In this document: one piece after another, positions 9,419-17,928 of the stretch
How the letters are laid out: each line of letters starts with the position of its first letter
How positions within the stretch are numbered: the stretch's first letter is position 1
From: Promicromonospora iranensis
GTDB lineage: Bacteria; Actinomycetota; Actinomycetes; Actinomycetales; Cellulomonadaceae
DNA: 64,000 nucleotides
Direction of reading: 5' to 3'
NCBI RefSeq assembly: GCF_028994775.1
Contig: NZ_JAJQMN010000012.1
Span: 19,386 to 83,385 of the forward strand
Program-made: the position numbers and the translations under genes
Notes under the pieces: generated by a model
Database searches by the model: none
What the model was told of the DNA's origin: nothing
Seen by the model: the letters and a program-made list of their open reading frames with translations, nothing else

Positions 9419-10554
9419 CGGTGAGCCTCCGCTCGACTCTGCTCGCCCCTGCTCGACTCATCCCTGCTCGACTCGTCCCTGCTCAGCTCGTCGTGCACGA
9501 GCGCCAGCTGTTCGACGAGCTGCGAGGTCGGCTCGGAGTAGACGTAGCGGAACAGGTCGTCCGGGTCCGGCACGACGTCGCGGTTGATGCCGTCACGCGT
9601 GCGGCGAGCGACCTGCTCGGCGGCGTCGGCGAAGGCCGCGGCGCGAGCGTCGTCCAGGATGCCGTCGGTGCGGAGGTAGGTCTCCAGCCGCACCAGCGGA
9701 TCCCTGGCCACCCAGGCGGCGACCTCGCCGTCGGCGCGGTAGCGGGTGGCGTCGTCGGCGTTGGTGTGCGCCTGCATCCGGTAGGTGCGCCCCTCGACGA
9801 GCTGGGGGCCCTCGCCCGCGCGGGCGCGCTCGACCGCCCCGGACAGGACGTCGAGAAGGGCGGCGAGGTCGTTGCCGTCCACCTGCTCCCCGGGGATGCC
9901 GTAGCCCACACCCTTGTGGGCCAGCGTCGGGGCGGCCGTCTGCCGGGCCAGGGGCACCGAGATCGCGTACTGGTTGTTCTGGACGAAGAAGACGACGGGC
10001 GCCCGGAAGACGGCGGCGAAGTTCAGGGCTTCGTGGAAGTCGCCCTCGCTCGTGGCGCCGTCGCCGCACATGGCCAGCACGACCGTGCCCTCCCCGCGCA
10101 GCCGCGCGGCGTGCGCCACCCCGACGGCGTGCGGCAGCTGTGTCGCGAGCGGCGTCGTCAGGGGCGCCACCCGACGCTCGTAGGGGTCGTACCCCGAGTG
10201 CCAGTCGCCCTTGAGCAGGCCGAGCACCTCGACCGGGTCGACACCGCGCGCGACGGCGGCCGCGGTGTCCCGGTAGGTCGGGAAGAGCCAGTCTCCGTCG
10301 TCGAGCACCTGAGCCGCGGCGACCTGGCAGCCCTCCTGACCATGGGACGAGGGATAGACCGCCAGTCGTCCCTGGCGGACCAGCGCGCTCGCCTGGTCGT
10401 TGAAGCGACGCGCCGTGATCATGCCCGCGAGGCCCCGGAGCAGCTCCTCGCCCGCGGGCAGGCGCGCGGCGCCGGCGGCCGTCGGGCGGCCGTCCGGATC
10501 AAGCAGCATGACCGGCGCCTTCGACGGCAACATGCGATCTACGTCACTTGTCAT
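9415..10554 (-). CDS. Branched-chain 2-oxoacid dehydrogenase E1 alpha subunit
   Basis: This is the thiamine-diphosphate binding half of E1. The cofactor motif begins at GDGATSEGDFHEALNFAAVF and ends near QNNQYAIS, as in the dehydrogenase E1 family, and a LVEGRTYRMQAHTNADD segment follows. The length is 379 aa. The C-terminal ~20 residues are a SRDES/SRGEQ repeat encoded by 15-bp tandem units (about 9436-9490). It is the first gene of the operon and is divergent from an Lrp-type regulator 72 bp away. Confidence 0.94.
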   Translation of the reverse strand: MTSDVDRMLPSKAPVMLLDPDGRPTAAGAARLPAGEELLRGLAGMITARRFNDQASALVRQGRLAVYPSSHGQEGCQVAAAQVLDDGDWLFPTYRDTAAAVARGVDPVEVLGLLKGDWHSGYDPYERRVAPLTTPLATQLPHAVGVAHAARLRGEGTVVLAMCGDGATSEGDFHEALNFAAVFRAPVVFFVQNNQYAISVPLARQTAAPTLAHKGVGYGIPGEQVDGNDLAALLDVLSGAVERARAGEGPQLVEGRTYRMQAHTNADDATRYRADGEVAAWVARDPLVRLETYLRTDGILDDARAAAFADAAEQVARRTRDGINRDVVPDPDDLFRYVYSEPTSQLVEQLALVHDELSRDESSRDESSRGEQSRAEAHR

Positions 10555-10625
10555 AGAGATATACTCGTCAAGGATCTATTCGGAATCCATCAACGGCGAG
10601 GATCCGAGAAGCCGTCCAGCAAAAC

Positions 10626-11147
10626 GTGGGTAATGCGATCCAAATGTCCAGCAGCGAAGGGGCTGAGGGCGTGGCCGCGAGACAAGTGGCATCGGGCCTG
10701 GACGACGTCGACCAGCGCATCGTCGACGAGCTGTGTCGCGACGGCCGGATGTCCATGCGAACGCTGGCCGAGAAGCTGCACATCTCGCGGGCCAACGCCT
10801 ACGCGCGCGTACAGCGGCTCGAGTCCAGCGGCGTCATCCGCGGCTACAGCGCGGTCATCGATCCGGTGCTCGCCGGGCTCGGCACGTCGGCGTACGTCAC
10901 GGTCAACCTGGAGCAGTCGGAGTGGCGCTCGGTCCGCGAGCAGCTCCGCACCCTGCGGGGTGTCGACCACATCGGGCTCGTCGGCGGGGAGTTCGACCTC
11001 GTCCTGCTCGTCCGTGCGCGGGACAACGCCGACCTGCGGCACCTGATCCTGGACCAGATCCAGGGCATGAAGGGCATCCTGAACACGCACACGCTGCTCG
11101 TGTTCGAGGAGCCGACCCCCGCAGGCCCCTGCCTCCCCGGGCATTGA
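10626..11147 (+). CDS. Lrp/AsnC-family regulator, probable BkdR
   Basis: The N-terminal winged helix-turn-helix (DVDQRIVDELCRDGRMSMRTLAEKL) is followed by the RAM ligand-binding domain with the GEFDLVLLVRARD strand. At 173 aa it has normal length. It is divergent from the branched-chain dehydrogenase operon, so it likely senses a branched-chain amino or keto acid and controls that operon. The start is uncertain: GTG at 10626 or ATG at 10644, neither with a good ribosome site. Its stop codon overlaps the -35 box of the next promoter. Confidence 0.85.
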   Translation: MGNAIQMSSSEGAEGVAARQVASGLDDVDQRIVDELCRDGRMSMRTLAEKLHISRANAYARVQRLESSGVIRGYSAVIDPVLAGLGTSAYVTVNLEQSEWRSVREQLRTLRGVDHIGLVGGEFDLVLLVRARDNADLRHLILDQIQGMKGILNTHTLLVFEEPTPAGPCLPGH

Positions 11148-11173
11148 CATACATTCTTGCATGTATGTAGGTT
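11144..11173 (+). promoter_or_regulatory. Sigma-A type promoter with a TetR/MarR-like operator inside
   Basis: A TTGACA -35 box (11144-11149) and a TAGGTT -10 box (11168-11173) are 18 bp apart. Between them lies a perfect inverted repeat, ACATACAT (11147-11154), 6-bp spacer, ATGTATGT (11161-11168). It overlaps both boxes, so a bound repressor would block polymerase. It drives the gene at 11306, leaving a leader of about 125 nt. Confidence 0.75.
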
Positions 11174-11305
11174 GCGTTCACGGCAACCGATCCACCCGAC
11201 CGCGCCGTCGGCCATTCCTTCATCGGAGCGCCGGAGGCCGCGTGACGACGCTCGTGGTCCACCCGGAACAGACAGACCATCAACCGGAACGGAATTGAGG
11301 ACCTG

Positions 11306-11725
11306 ATGCAGCTGACGGCGTTTCGAGTCGGTGCGGCCGCGTGGATGTTCACCGGCGTCGCACACACTGTCCTGGAGTTCGCCCTGCCCGGCGATCCAGA
11401 CCTGGCCGCGGCGCTCCGTGCATCGACCCTGGAGGTAGGGCCGGTCTCGCTCAACGCGTTCCTGTTGATCCGTGGCGTGAGCGCCTCCATGGGCCTGGCG
11501 ATGGTCGTCGTCGGGCTCCTGTTGTGGATGATCGCTCGCGCTTTCCGGACCGAACCGCACCGGGCACGTCCGTTCGGGGTAGTGGCACTGGTCAGCACCG
11601 TCCTGGCGCTCGGCCTGGCCGTCGCGTGGGTGCCCGGTCCGCCCGTGGTGACCTTCACGGTGGGGACCGTCGCGTTCGTCGTCGCGCTGGCAGCGAAGGA
11701 TGCGCGGCCCAGCAGTCCCCGATGA
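11306..11725 (+). CDS. Small four-helix membrane protein
   Basis: The 139-residue protein has four hydrophobic stretches (around residues 7-25, 48-75, 87-107 and 110-130) and no recognisable catalytic motif. It resembles small conserved membrane proteins (LIC_13387/DoxX-like size) often found next to TetR genes, but I cannot name a function. A TTGAGG ribosome site precedes the ATG. Its promoter holds a perfect operator, so it is probably an inducible gene, yet no repressor gene lies next to it. Confidence 0.7.
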   Translation: MQLTAFRVGAAAWMFTGVAHTVLEFALPGDPDLAAALRASTLEVGPVSLNAFLLIRGVSASMGLAMVVVGLLLWMIARAFRTEPHRARPFGVVALVSTVLALGLAVAWVPGPPVVTFTVGTVAFVVALAAKDARPSSPR

Positions 11726-11732
11726 CGGTGCC

Positions 11733-11800
11733 CTACGGGTGCAGGACGATCTTGCCCACGTGCCGCCGGCGCGCGATCTCCTCCTGCGCCCGAACGGCTG
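11733..11800 (-). pseudogene. C-terminal remnant of a zinc-type/quinone oxidoreductase
   Basis: The last ~19 codons of a minus-strand frame read AQEEIARRRHVGKIVLHP-stop. This is the usual C-terminus of medium-chain NAD(P)H:quinone oxidoreductases (HxxLxxxxxxGKIVL-P). Upstream of it the frame shows nothing of that family, so the rest of the gene has been lost. It lies between two convergent genes. Confidence 0.55.
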
Positions 11801-11812
11801 ACCTCCACCAGA

Positions 11813-11834
11813 CCGTCCCCCGCCTGCGGGACGG
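11813..11834. terminator. Stem-loop between convergent genes
   Basis: Arms CCGTCCC and GGGACGG (7 bp) enclose an 8-nt loop, followed on the plus strand by GGTTTC. It is a plausible terminator for the 11306 gene, without a full U-run. Confidence 0.4.
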
Positions 11835-11842
11835 GGTTTCGC

Positions 11843-12217
11843 CTACTGGGGCTCCTCCTGCAGCGCGCGCACCTCGATGCGCGACCGGAGGGCCTTCGAG
11901 CAGTGCTCCGCCCACCCGAGAGCGGTCTCCTCGTCGGCGACATCGATGATCCAGAACCCGCCCACATAGGCAGGCGCGTCCACGAACGGTCCCGGGATGC
12001 GCTTCGGCTCGCCGGCTGTGGCGTCGACGGTCGTCGCCGTGGACGGCGGCATGAGGCCACCCGCGGTGACGAACGCCCCGGACTCGTTCAGGGCGGTGTT
12101 GAACCCGTCGACGGCGGCGATCATCGCCTCCAGCTCGGCGGGATCCATCTCCTGCATCGACTCCATCGTCGGTTCGTCGGCCGTGTCGTGCGGGATGGTC
12201 AGGAAGTACTGGGTCAT
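11843..12217 (-). CDS. YCII-related (DGPF) domain protein
   Basis: This 124-residue protein has the MTQYFLTIPHD start, a GGLMPP segment, the PGPFVDAPAYVGGFWIIDV core and the EALGWAEHC-like helix typical of DGPF/YCII-like proteins. The family is a ferredoxin-like dimer of uncertain role, often encoded near sigma factors or regulators. The next gene upstream (a cupin) is 70 nt away on the same strand, so the two may be co-transcribed. Confidence 0.8.
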   Translation of the reverse strand: MTQYFLTIPHDTADEPTMESMQEMDPAELEAMIAAVDGFNTALNESGAFVTAGGLMPPSTATTVDATAGEPKRIPGPFVDAPAYVGGFWIIDVADEETALGWAEHCSKALRSRIEVRALQEEPQ

Positions 12218-12287
12218 GGAACTGCTCCGTTCTGTTCGGTCGAGCTGACTGTTGGTGGTGCGGACGAGACGAGGCGAGGAAAAGTGC

Positions 12288-12680
12288 TCAGGCCTCGGGG
12301 GCGAACTCCTGGATCATCACCGGGGAGGCGTGGATGCAGACGATCCGGAGCGTCCCGGAGCCGGTGTTGGTGAAGCGGTGCCACGTGTCGGCGGGGGCGA
12401 CCGCGGTGTCGCCGGCGCGGGCCACGAACGTCGCGCCGCCGACCACGATCGTCGCCTCGCCCTCGAGCACCGACCACGTCTCGTCGTACGGGTGCCGGTG
12501 CAGGCCCGGGCCCTGGCCGGGGTCCGAGGTGACGAGGAAGAACGACACGTTCGACCCGTACGAGGCGCCCTCGAACCGGAGGGTGCGGCTGTCGCCGATG
12601 CGGATGCTGTCGGCGGGGATCGCGGCAGGGCCGGCTGCGGGGGCGGCGGCTGCGGAGCTGGTTGCTGCGGAGACAGACAT
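12288..12680 (-). CDS. Cupin-domain protein
   Basis: From the ATG at 12680 (AAAGGA ribosome site about 10 nt upstream) the protein is 130 aa. The small cupin barrel shows the metal-binding pattern GLHRHPYDETWSVLEGEATI and the later histidine in PADTWHRF. The first ~25 residues are Ala/Ser rich. Such proteins bind small ligands or act as isomerases or dioxygenases; the substrate cannot be told. It is divergent from an ArsR-type regulator whose operator lies in the shared region. Confidence 0.8.
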   Translation of the reverse strand: MSVSAATSSAAAAPAAGPAAIPADSIRIGDSRTLRFEGASYGSNVSFFLVTSDPGQGPGLHRHPYDETWSVLEGEATIVVGGATFVARAGDTAVAPADTWHRFTNTGSGTLRIVCIHASPVMIQEFAPEA

Positions 12681-12750
12681 GGTGGGTGTTCCTTTCAACG
12701 GAGGCTGCGTGCTGATGAGCGCTACTCTCCGCCGTCCGCACCGCACTGAC

Positions 12751-12774
12751 TACGCTTTCGACGTGGATCGAAAG
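12751..12774 (+). promoter_or_regulatory. Leaderless promoter with self-operator for the ArsR-type gene
   Basis: A TACGCT -10 box (12751-12756) lies 6 nt before the GTG at 12763. The perfect inverted repeat CTTTCGA-N6-TCGAAAG (12755-12774) overlaps the box, the expected start site and the first codons. The geometry suggests autorepression by the encoded ArsR-type protein. Confidence 0.65.
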
Positions 12775-13749
12775 TTCGTCGAGTTCCGGCTCGGTTCCAG
12801 CGACATCTCAGCGGTGCGGTTCGGCATCTCCCCCGGCCACGAGCTGGTGCACGCGGTGCGCACCATCCTGCGCCCGCAGAGCGCACCCCTGCACTGGGGA
12901 TGGTTCCGCGGCCTCCAGTCGAGGCCGACGGAGGCCTTCCGCCTGATGGCGGTCATCAGCGGCGCGGAGGGTTACATGCCCGACTTCCTCACCGCCACAC
13001 CGTCGGGTGACATGACTCCCCAGGAGGAGGCCGAACGCCTGCGCGAGGTCCCCGACGAACGGCTCCAGTTCGATCTGCAGAAGATGGTGCTCCGCTCGAC
13101 CGGCGCCCGGCAGCAGGAGATCCGCGACCTGATCGCGGCACCGGAACACGCCCGGAAGGTGATCGTCGCGGCCTGGCAGGAGGTCTGGGACGCGCTGCTC
13201 GCGCCCGTCTGGCCGCAGATGCTCCGCCTGCTCCGGGCCGACATCTCGGTCCGCGCACGCCGCAGCAGCGACACCGGCCTGGCAGAGATGGCCTCAACCC
13301 TGCACTCCACGGTGGCCTGGGCGGACGAGATCGTCCGTGTCGAGATGCGCCGCCACGAAGAGGTGGTCGACTGCGGCGGCACCGGCCTCGTCCTCGTCCC
13401 CTCGGTCATGATGGCTACCCGCGGCTGCGCCGTGCTCACCGAGCGCCCCGCGCAGCCGACGATCTTCTACCCCGCCCACGGCGTGTCCGAGACCTGGCAC
13501 CGCGACGGCGCCGACGCGCTCGCCGCACTCACGGCCCTGCTCGGAGCGACCCGAGCGCGTCTCGTCCTCGAGCTCCAGCAGCCGCTCTCGACCTCCGAGT
13601 GCGCCGCGCTCACCGACCTCGCGGTCTCCACCGCGTCCCACCACCTGACGGTGCTGCGCGACGCGGGGCTGATCGACAGCCGCCGCAACGGCGTCCGCGT
13701 CCTGCACACCCGCACACCACTGGGCGAGGCGCTCGCGGGCGTCGGGTAG
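12763..13749 (+). CDS. DUF5937 / ArsR-type winged-helix regulator
   Basis: The 328-residue protein has a long N-terminal DUF5937-like domain (VEFRLGSSDISAVRFGISPGHELVHAVR) and a C-terminal ArsR helix-turn-helix (LELQQPLSTSECAALTDLAVSTASHHLTVLRDAGLI, quoted in two parts in the family style). I start it at the GTG 12763 because of the -10 box placed 6 nt upstream; an ATG at 12715 is in frame but would put the operator inside the gene. It is divergent from the cupin gene, the likely partner target. Confidence 0.82.
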   Translation: MDRKFVEFRLGSSDISAVRFGISPGHELVHAVRTILRPQSAPLHWGWFRGLQSRPTEAFRLMAVISGAEGYMPDFLTATPSGDMTPQEEAERLREVPDERLQFDLQKMVLRSTGARQQEIRDLIAAPEHARKVIVAAWQEVWDALLAPVWPQMLRLLRADISVRARRSSDTGLAEMASTLHSTVAWADEIVRVEMRRHEEVVDCGGTGLVLVPSVMMATRGCAVLTERPAQPTIFYPAHGVSETWHRDGADALAALTALLGATRARLVLELQQPLSTSECAALTDLAVSTASHHLTVLRDAGLIDSRRNGVRVLHTRTPLGEALAGVG

Positions 13750-13782
13750 CCGCGCCGCGCGTCGGCGCCCCTGCTTGCGCCC

Positions 13783-14844
13783 CTACCCCGAACGCACCAG
13801 GCGCTCGAGCACGCCCTCGGTCAGCTCCGGGGCGATCTCCTCGAAGTCCCACCCCTGGCCACGGCCCTGGGTGGCCACCCTCTGGTTGGCCACCCAGAAC
13901 ACGAGCACCCGTCCGTCGGCGGACCTGGCGACCTCCCCGTAGGACGAGTCGTTCCCGCCGTTGTGCCACAGCATCGACCCGTCCCCGCCGGCCACCACCC
14001 ACCCGTAGGCGTAGTGCGTGTCGCCGCCGGGCTCCTCCTCCACGTAGGGCTCGAAGAGCTGCCGCTTGGCGTCTTCGTCCAGGACCCGGTCTCCGCGCAG
14101 GGCCTGGTGCCAGCTGATCATGTCGCGGGCGGTGGACAGCACACCGCCGTTCCCGAACAGGTTCCAGTAAGGCCCGCTGACGTCCCACGGGCGGTCGATC
14201 GGACGGCCCTGAGGACGGCCGTCGGCGTCGTACTCGACCGCGATGTCCGCCTGCGACCAGTCGGGCAGCACGTACCCGGTCCGGCGCATCCCGGCCGGCT
14301 CGAACAGGTGCGCGGCCAGGTACTCCTCGTAGCCCAGCCCGGAAGCCTGCTCGACGACGGCGGCGAGCAGGCTGTAGCCGACGTTGGAGTAGAGGTGCTC
14401 CTCCCCCGGTGCCGAGAGGAGCTCCGACGAGAGTGCGGCGCGGACCAGGTCGTCACGGGAGACCGGTTCGTCGTCGTCGCCGAGGCTCTCCACAAGGCCC
14501 GACGTGTGCGTCAGCAGGTGGTGCAGAGTGACACGGCGCTTGTCCGGCGGGACGCCGGGGAGGTGGGTCGAGATCGGGTCGCCGACCTCGAGCCGGCCCT
14601 GCATCTGCAGCTTCAGCACGGCGGCCGCGGTGAACTGCTTCGTCATGGACATCACGTCGTAGACCGTGTCGCAGGTGGCGACATCGCCGGTCGCACGGTC
14701 GGCCGCTCCCCAGCCGTCGCAGTGGACCACCCGGTCGTCGACGACGGCCGCGAGCGAGCCGCTCGAACCGGACGGCACGACCTCGGTCACGAATGCCTCG
14801 ACCGGTTCCGGCCCGGAGGGCGCGCAGCCGGCGAGCAGACCCAC
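13783..14844 (-). CDS. Serine hydrolase (class C beta-lactamase-like) lipoprotein
   Basis: This is a penicillin-binding-protein-like serine hydrolase: SMTK (residues 66-69 from the GTG at 14844) is the nucleophile motif, LYSNVGYS the Y-x-N motif and LWHNGGNDS the C-terminal HNGG motif. It is probably a peptidase or esterase, though the substrate is unknown. The GTG start leaves only LLAGC, a lipobox lacking the rest of a signal peptide. The same frame continues upstream through a perfect Arg-rich n-region and hydrophobic stretch to an ATT codon at 14922 with a GGAGG ribosome site 5 nt before it. The real start may therefore be non-canonical (379 aa). Confidence 0.8.
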   Translation of the reverse strand: MGLLAGCAPSGPEPVEAFVTEVVPSGSSGSLAAVVDDRVVHCDGWGAADRATGDVATCDTVYDVMSMTKQFTAAAVLKLQMQGRLEVGDPISTHLPGVPPDKRRVTLHHLLTHTSGLVESLGDDDEPVSRDDLVRAALSSELLSAPGEEHLYSNVGYSLLAAVVEQASGLGYEEYLAAHLFEPAGMRRTGYVLPDWSQADIAVEYDADGRPQGRPIDRPWDVSGPYWNLFGNGGVLSTARDMISWHQALRGDRVLDEDAKRQLFEPYVEEEPGGDTHYAYGWVVAGGDGSMLWHNGGNDSSYGEVARSADGRVLVFWVANQRVATQGRGQGWDFEEIAPELTEGVLERLVRSG

Positions 14845-15230
14845 GGTCAGGAGCGCCCCCGTGGCCGCACCGCCTCCCGGTCCACGCCGAGCCCGTCCAC
14901 GCCGAACCCGTTCACGTCGAATGTCGTCCTCCGAAGCTAGCCGCGTAGTGGGTCCTCAATGTAGGAGCACCTGCTTCTCGTGGGAAGAAAAGAAACCCGC
15001 GCCCAGCTCGGCGAGGCGACGCGCTTGGCACACTTTTCTTGCGGCACGGCCGGCCAGAGGCCCGACATGCCGACCGGAAGGCCCGACATGAGGAAGCACG
15101 TCATCGCCGGTAACGTCACTCGAGCAGCGCTCGACGCGGCGAGCGGACGAGCGGCTGAGCACCGCGTCGCGGACCGGTCCGCACGCCGGCCCGCGTACCA
15201 CCGACCGAGGCAGGCCAGGAGGCGCACGAA
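14845..15230. other. Intergenic region before poxB
   Basis: The part up to 14922 probably encodes the signal peptide of the serine hydrolase. The rest holds no gene I can support. It contains a 12-bp direct repeat AGGCCCGACATG at 15058 and 15079 (21 bp apart, two helical turns) and a strong AGGAGG ribosome site before poxB. Confidence 0.5.
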
Positions 15231-16964
15231 ATGACGAATGTCGCCGAGACGATCGTCGAGATCATCAAGGACGCCGGCGTCGAGCGGGTCTACGGCCTGC
15301 CGGGTGACTCGCTGAACGGGTTCACCGACGCCATCCGCACCAGCGACGGTGTCGCCTGGCAGCACGTCCGGCACGAGGAGGCGGCTGCGTTCGCCGCCGC
15401 CGCCGAGGCCGCGCTGACAGGCGAGCTCACCGTCTGCGCGGGCAGCTGCGGGCCGGGCAACCTGCACCTGATCAACGGCCTCTTCGACGCCCAGCGCAGC
15501 CGGGTGCCCGTGCTCGCGATCGCCGCGCAGATCCCGGGACCGGAGATCGGCAGCAACTACTTCCAGGAGACGCACCCCCAGGACCTGTTCCGGGAGTGCA
15601 GTGTCTACACCGAGCTGGTGAGCATGCCCGAGCAGCTGCCACGCGTGCTCGAGATCGCGATGCGTACCGCGGTGGAGAAGCGCGGCGTCGCCGTGGTCGT
15701 CATCCCGGGCGAGATCTTCCTGGCCGAGAGCACGGGCCGCAAGAAGTCGGCGCCGATCCGGGCGACGCAGAGCGTGGTCCGCCCGCGCGACGGTGAGCTC
15801 AGGCAGGCGGCCGAGATCCTGAACGCGGCGAAGAAGGTGACCATCCTGGGCGGCGCCGGTACGGAGGGCGCGCACGAGCGTGTCCTCGCGATCGCCGGGC
15901 GGCTCAAGGCGCCCGTCGTGCACGCGCTGCGCGGCAAGGAGTTCCTCGAGTACGACAACCCGTACGACGTCGGCATGACCGGGCTGCTGGGCTTCTCGTC
16001 GGGCTACCGCGCGATGGAGAGCTGCGACGCGCTGCTCATGCTCGGCACCGACTTCCCGTACCAGCAGTTCTTTCCGTCGAAGGCGAAGATCGTGCAGGTC
16101 GACATCCGGGGCGAGCAGCTCGGGCGGCGGACGCCGATCGACCTCGGGCTGGTGGGCGACGTCGGCGACACGATCGACGCCCTGCTGCCCCTGCTCGATG
16201 ACCACACCAACCGCAAGCACCTCGACACCTCGCTCAAGCACTACAGGAAGGCGCGGAAGGACCTCGACGATCTCGCCGACAACGACCGCAACCGCCAGCC
16301 GATCCACCCCCAGTACCTCGCGCGGCTGGTGAGCGAGCTGGCCAGCGACGACGCGGTGTTCATCCCCGACGTCGGCTCCCCCGTCGTCTGGGCGTCCCGC
16401 TATCTGGAGATGAACGGCAGACGCCGGCTGATCGGGTCGTTCAGCCACGGGACGATGGCGAACGCCGTGCCGCACGCCATCGGCGCGCAGTCGGCGTTCC
16501 CCGCACGGCAGGTGATCGCGCTGTCCGGGGACGGCGGGCTCAGCATGCTACTCGGCGAGCTGCTGACGATCCGGCAGAACAAGCTGCCCGTGAAGGTCGT
16601 GGTGTTCAACAACTCGTCGCTGAACTTCGTCGAGGTGGAGATGAAGGCCGCCGGGTTCGTGAACTACGGCACGCAGCTCGACAACCCGAGCTTCGCCGAC
16701 GTCGCGAACGCCATGGGCATCCACGGTCAGCGGGTCGAGCAGCCCGACGACCTCGAGGGCGCCCTCCGTGCGGCGTTCGACCACGACGGCCCGGCGCTGG
16801 TCGACGTCGTCACCGCCCGGCAGGAGCTGTCGATCCCGCCGGCGATCACCGCCCAGCAGGTCAAGGGCTTCACGCTGTACGCGATGCGCACGATCATGTC
16901 CGGGCGCGGCGACGAGCTCGTCGACCTCGCCGACACGAACGTGTTCCGGCGGCTGTTCGACTGA
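15231..16964 (+). CDS. poxB: Pyruvate oxidase / pyruvate dehydrogenase (quinone)
   Basis: This thiamine-diphosphate and FAD enzyme oxidises pyruvate to acetate and CO2, passing electrons to quinone at the membrane. The 577 residues show the N-terminal VERVYGLPGDSLNGF segment, the catalytic glutamate in QHVRHEEAAAFAA, and the cofactor motif from LSGDGGLSMLLGELLT to VVFNNSSLNFVEVE. The C-terminus resembles the lipid-activation tail of PoxB. An AGGAGG site 9 nt before the ATG fixes the start. It stands alone and is convergent with an unknown gene. Confidence 0.92.
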   Translation: MTNVAETIVEIIKDAGVERVYGLPGDSLNGFTDAIRTSDGVAWQHVRHEEAAAFAAAAEAALTGELTVCAGSCGPGNLHLINGLFDAQRSRVPVLAIAAQIPGPEIGSNYFQETHPQDLFRECSVYTELVSMPEQLPRVLEIAMRTAVEKRGVAVVVIPGEIFLAESTGRKKSAPIRATQSVVRPRDGELRQAAEILNAAKKVTILGGAGTEGAHERVLAIAGRLKAPVVHALRGKEFLEYDNPYDVGMTGLLGFSSGYRAMESCDALLMLGTDFPYQQFFPSKAKIVQVDIRGEQLGRRTPIDLGLVGDVGDTIDALLPLLDDHTNRKHLDTSLKHYRKARKDLDDLADNDRNRQPIHPQYLARLVSELASDDAVFIPDVGSPVVWASRYLEMNGRRRLIGSFSHGTMANAVPHAIGAQSAFPARQVIALSGDGGLSMLLGELLTIRQNKLPVKVVVFNNSSLNFVEVEMKAAGFVNYGTQLDNPSFADVANAMGIHGQRVEQPDDLEGALRAAFDHDGPALVDVVTARQELSIPPAITAQQVKGFTLYAMRTIMSGRGDELVDLADTNVFRRLFD

Positions 16965-17083
16965 CGGCCATGTCCCCCGCAGTCCGCCACCACCTCACGC
17001 ATCCCCCTCAACACGACTGGTAGCAGAGACCAACGAGGGCACCAGGCGATCCCGAACCGGTCGACGACTGAACCCGTCTGGTC

Positions 17084-17914
17084 TCAGTGGTCGCCGTGCG
17101 GCACCTCGGCCTCTCCCTCGGCAGCCATCCCCGAATGCAGCGGCAGGAACGCATGCAGGTGGCCGCGGTCGGCCTCGATGTACTGCAGGTCGAGCTGTAC
17201 CGCGGCCACCGCCCAGGCGTCCACCGCCCGCGAGCGCAGGTCGCCGGCGACGTCGTGGAGCTGCGCCGGATCGTCCCCCGCGTCTCCCCCGCCGTCCGTA
17301 CCTGCTGCCAGCTCGAGCACGTCGAGCGTGTCGCCGAGCAGCCCGGTGGAGAGCAGCAGCCCGTTGCGGACGATGTTGTGCTCGGACGAACCGGTGGGCA
17401 GCGCCTCGACGTCCGCGGCCACGTCGTCGACGACGTCGCGCCACTCCCCCAGCTCCGCCGACGTCGGCCGTGCCGGCTCGGCCTGCTCCGCCGGCTCGCC
17501 CTCCGCCGGCTCATCCTCCGGCGGCAGAGCCTCGTACAGCCCGTCCATCACGGGCAGCAGCCGCTCCTGCGCCGACTGCGCCAGCTCACCCGCCGCCGTC
17601 AGGTTCTCGACCGCCCGTTCCGCCTCCGCGGCCTCCAGCTCCGCCACCCGCGCGGGGTCGACCTCGAACCCGCTGGGCGACGGCGCCTCGCCCTCCCACG
17701 GGCGCACCACCATCAGCACCACGGCCAGCACCAGGGCCACGGTGGCAACCGCCAGCGCGGCTGCCACCACGACCCCTCGCCCCGGTCGCCGGCGCCGCGT
17801 GGGCGCCGGTGACCGGGTTCCGGGGCGGCCGGCACCGCCCCGGCTCGACGGACGTGCCGCAGCGCTCGGCCCGCGCCGCGGTGCGTTCCGCGGCCTGCTC
17901 CTCGTCTTCGGCAC
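17084..17914 (-). CDS. Membrane-anchored protein of unknown function
   Basis: The 276-residue protein has an Arg/Pro-rich cytoplasmic N-terminus (~45 aa), one transmembrane helix (about 47-70, VVVAAALAVATVALVLAVVL) and an outer helical domain of ~200 residues rich in Ala/Glu, with a Glu/Pro-rich patch (EDEPAEGEPAEQAEP). The final part is histidine-containing (HLHAFLPLHSGMAAE...VPHGDH). I recognise no family. It starts at a GTG after an AAGGAC site, and an eight-unit 13-bp tandem array lies immediately upstream. It follows the secreted sugar dehydrogenase gene on the same strand, so a link to the cell envelope is possible. Confidence 0.6.
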   Translation of the reverse strand: MPKTRSRPRNAPRRGPSAAARPSSRGGAGRPGTRSPAPTRRRRPGRGVVVAAALAVATVALVLAVVLMVVRPWEGEAPSPSGFEVDPARVAELEAAEAERAVENLTAAGELAQSAQERLLPVMDGLYEALPPEDEPAEGEPAEQAEPARPTSAELGEWRDVVDDVAADVEALPTGSSEHNIVRNGLLLSTGLLGDTLDVLELAAGTDGGGDAGDDPAQLHDVAGDLRSRAVDAWAVAAVQLDLQYIEADRGHLHAFLPLHSGMAAEGEAEVPHGDH

Positions 17915-17928
17915 GTCCTTGCTCCTCT

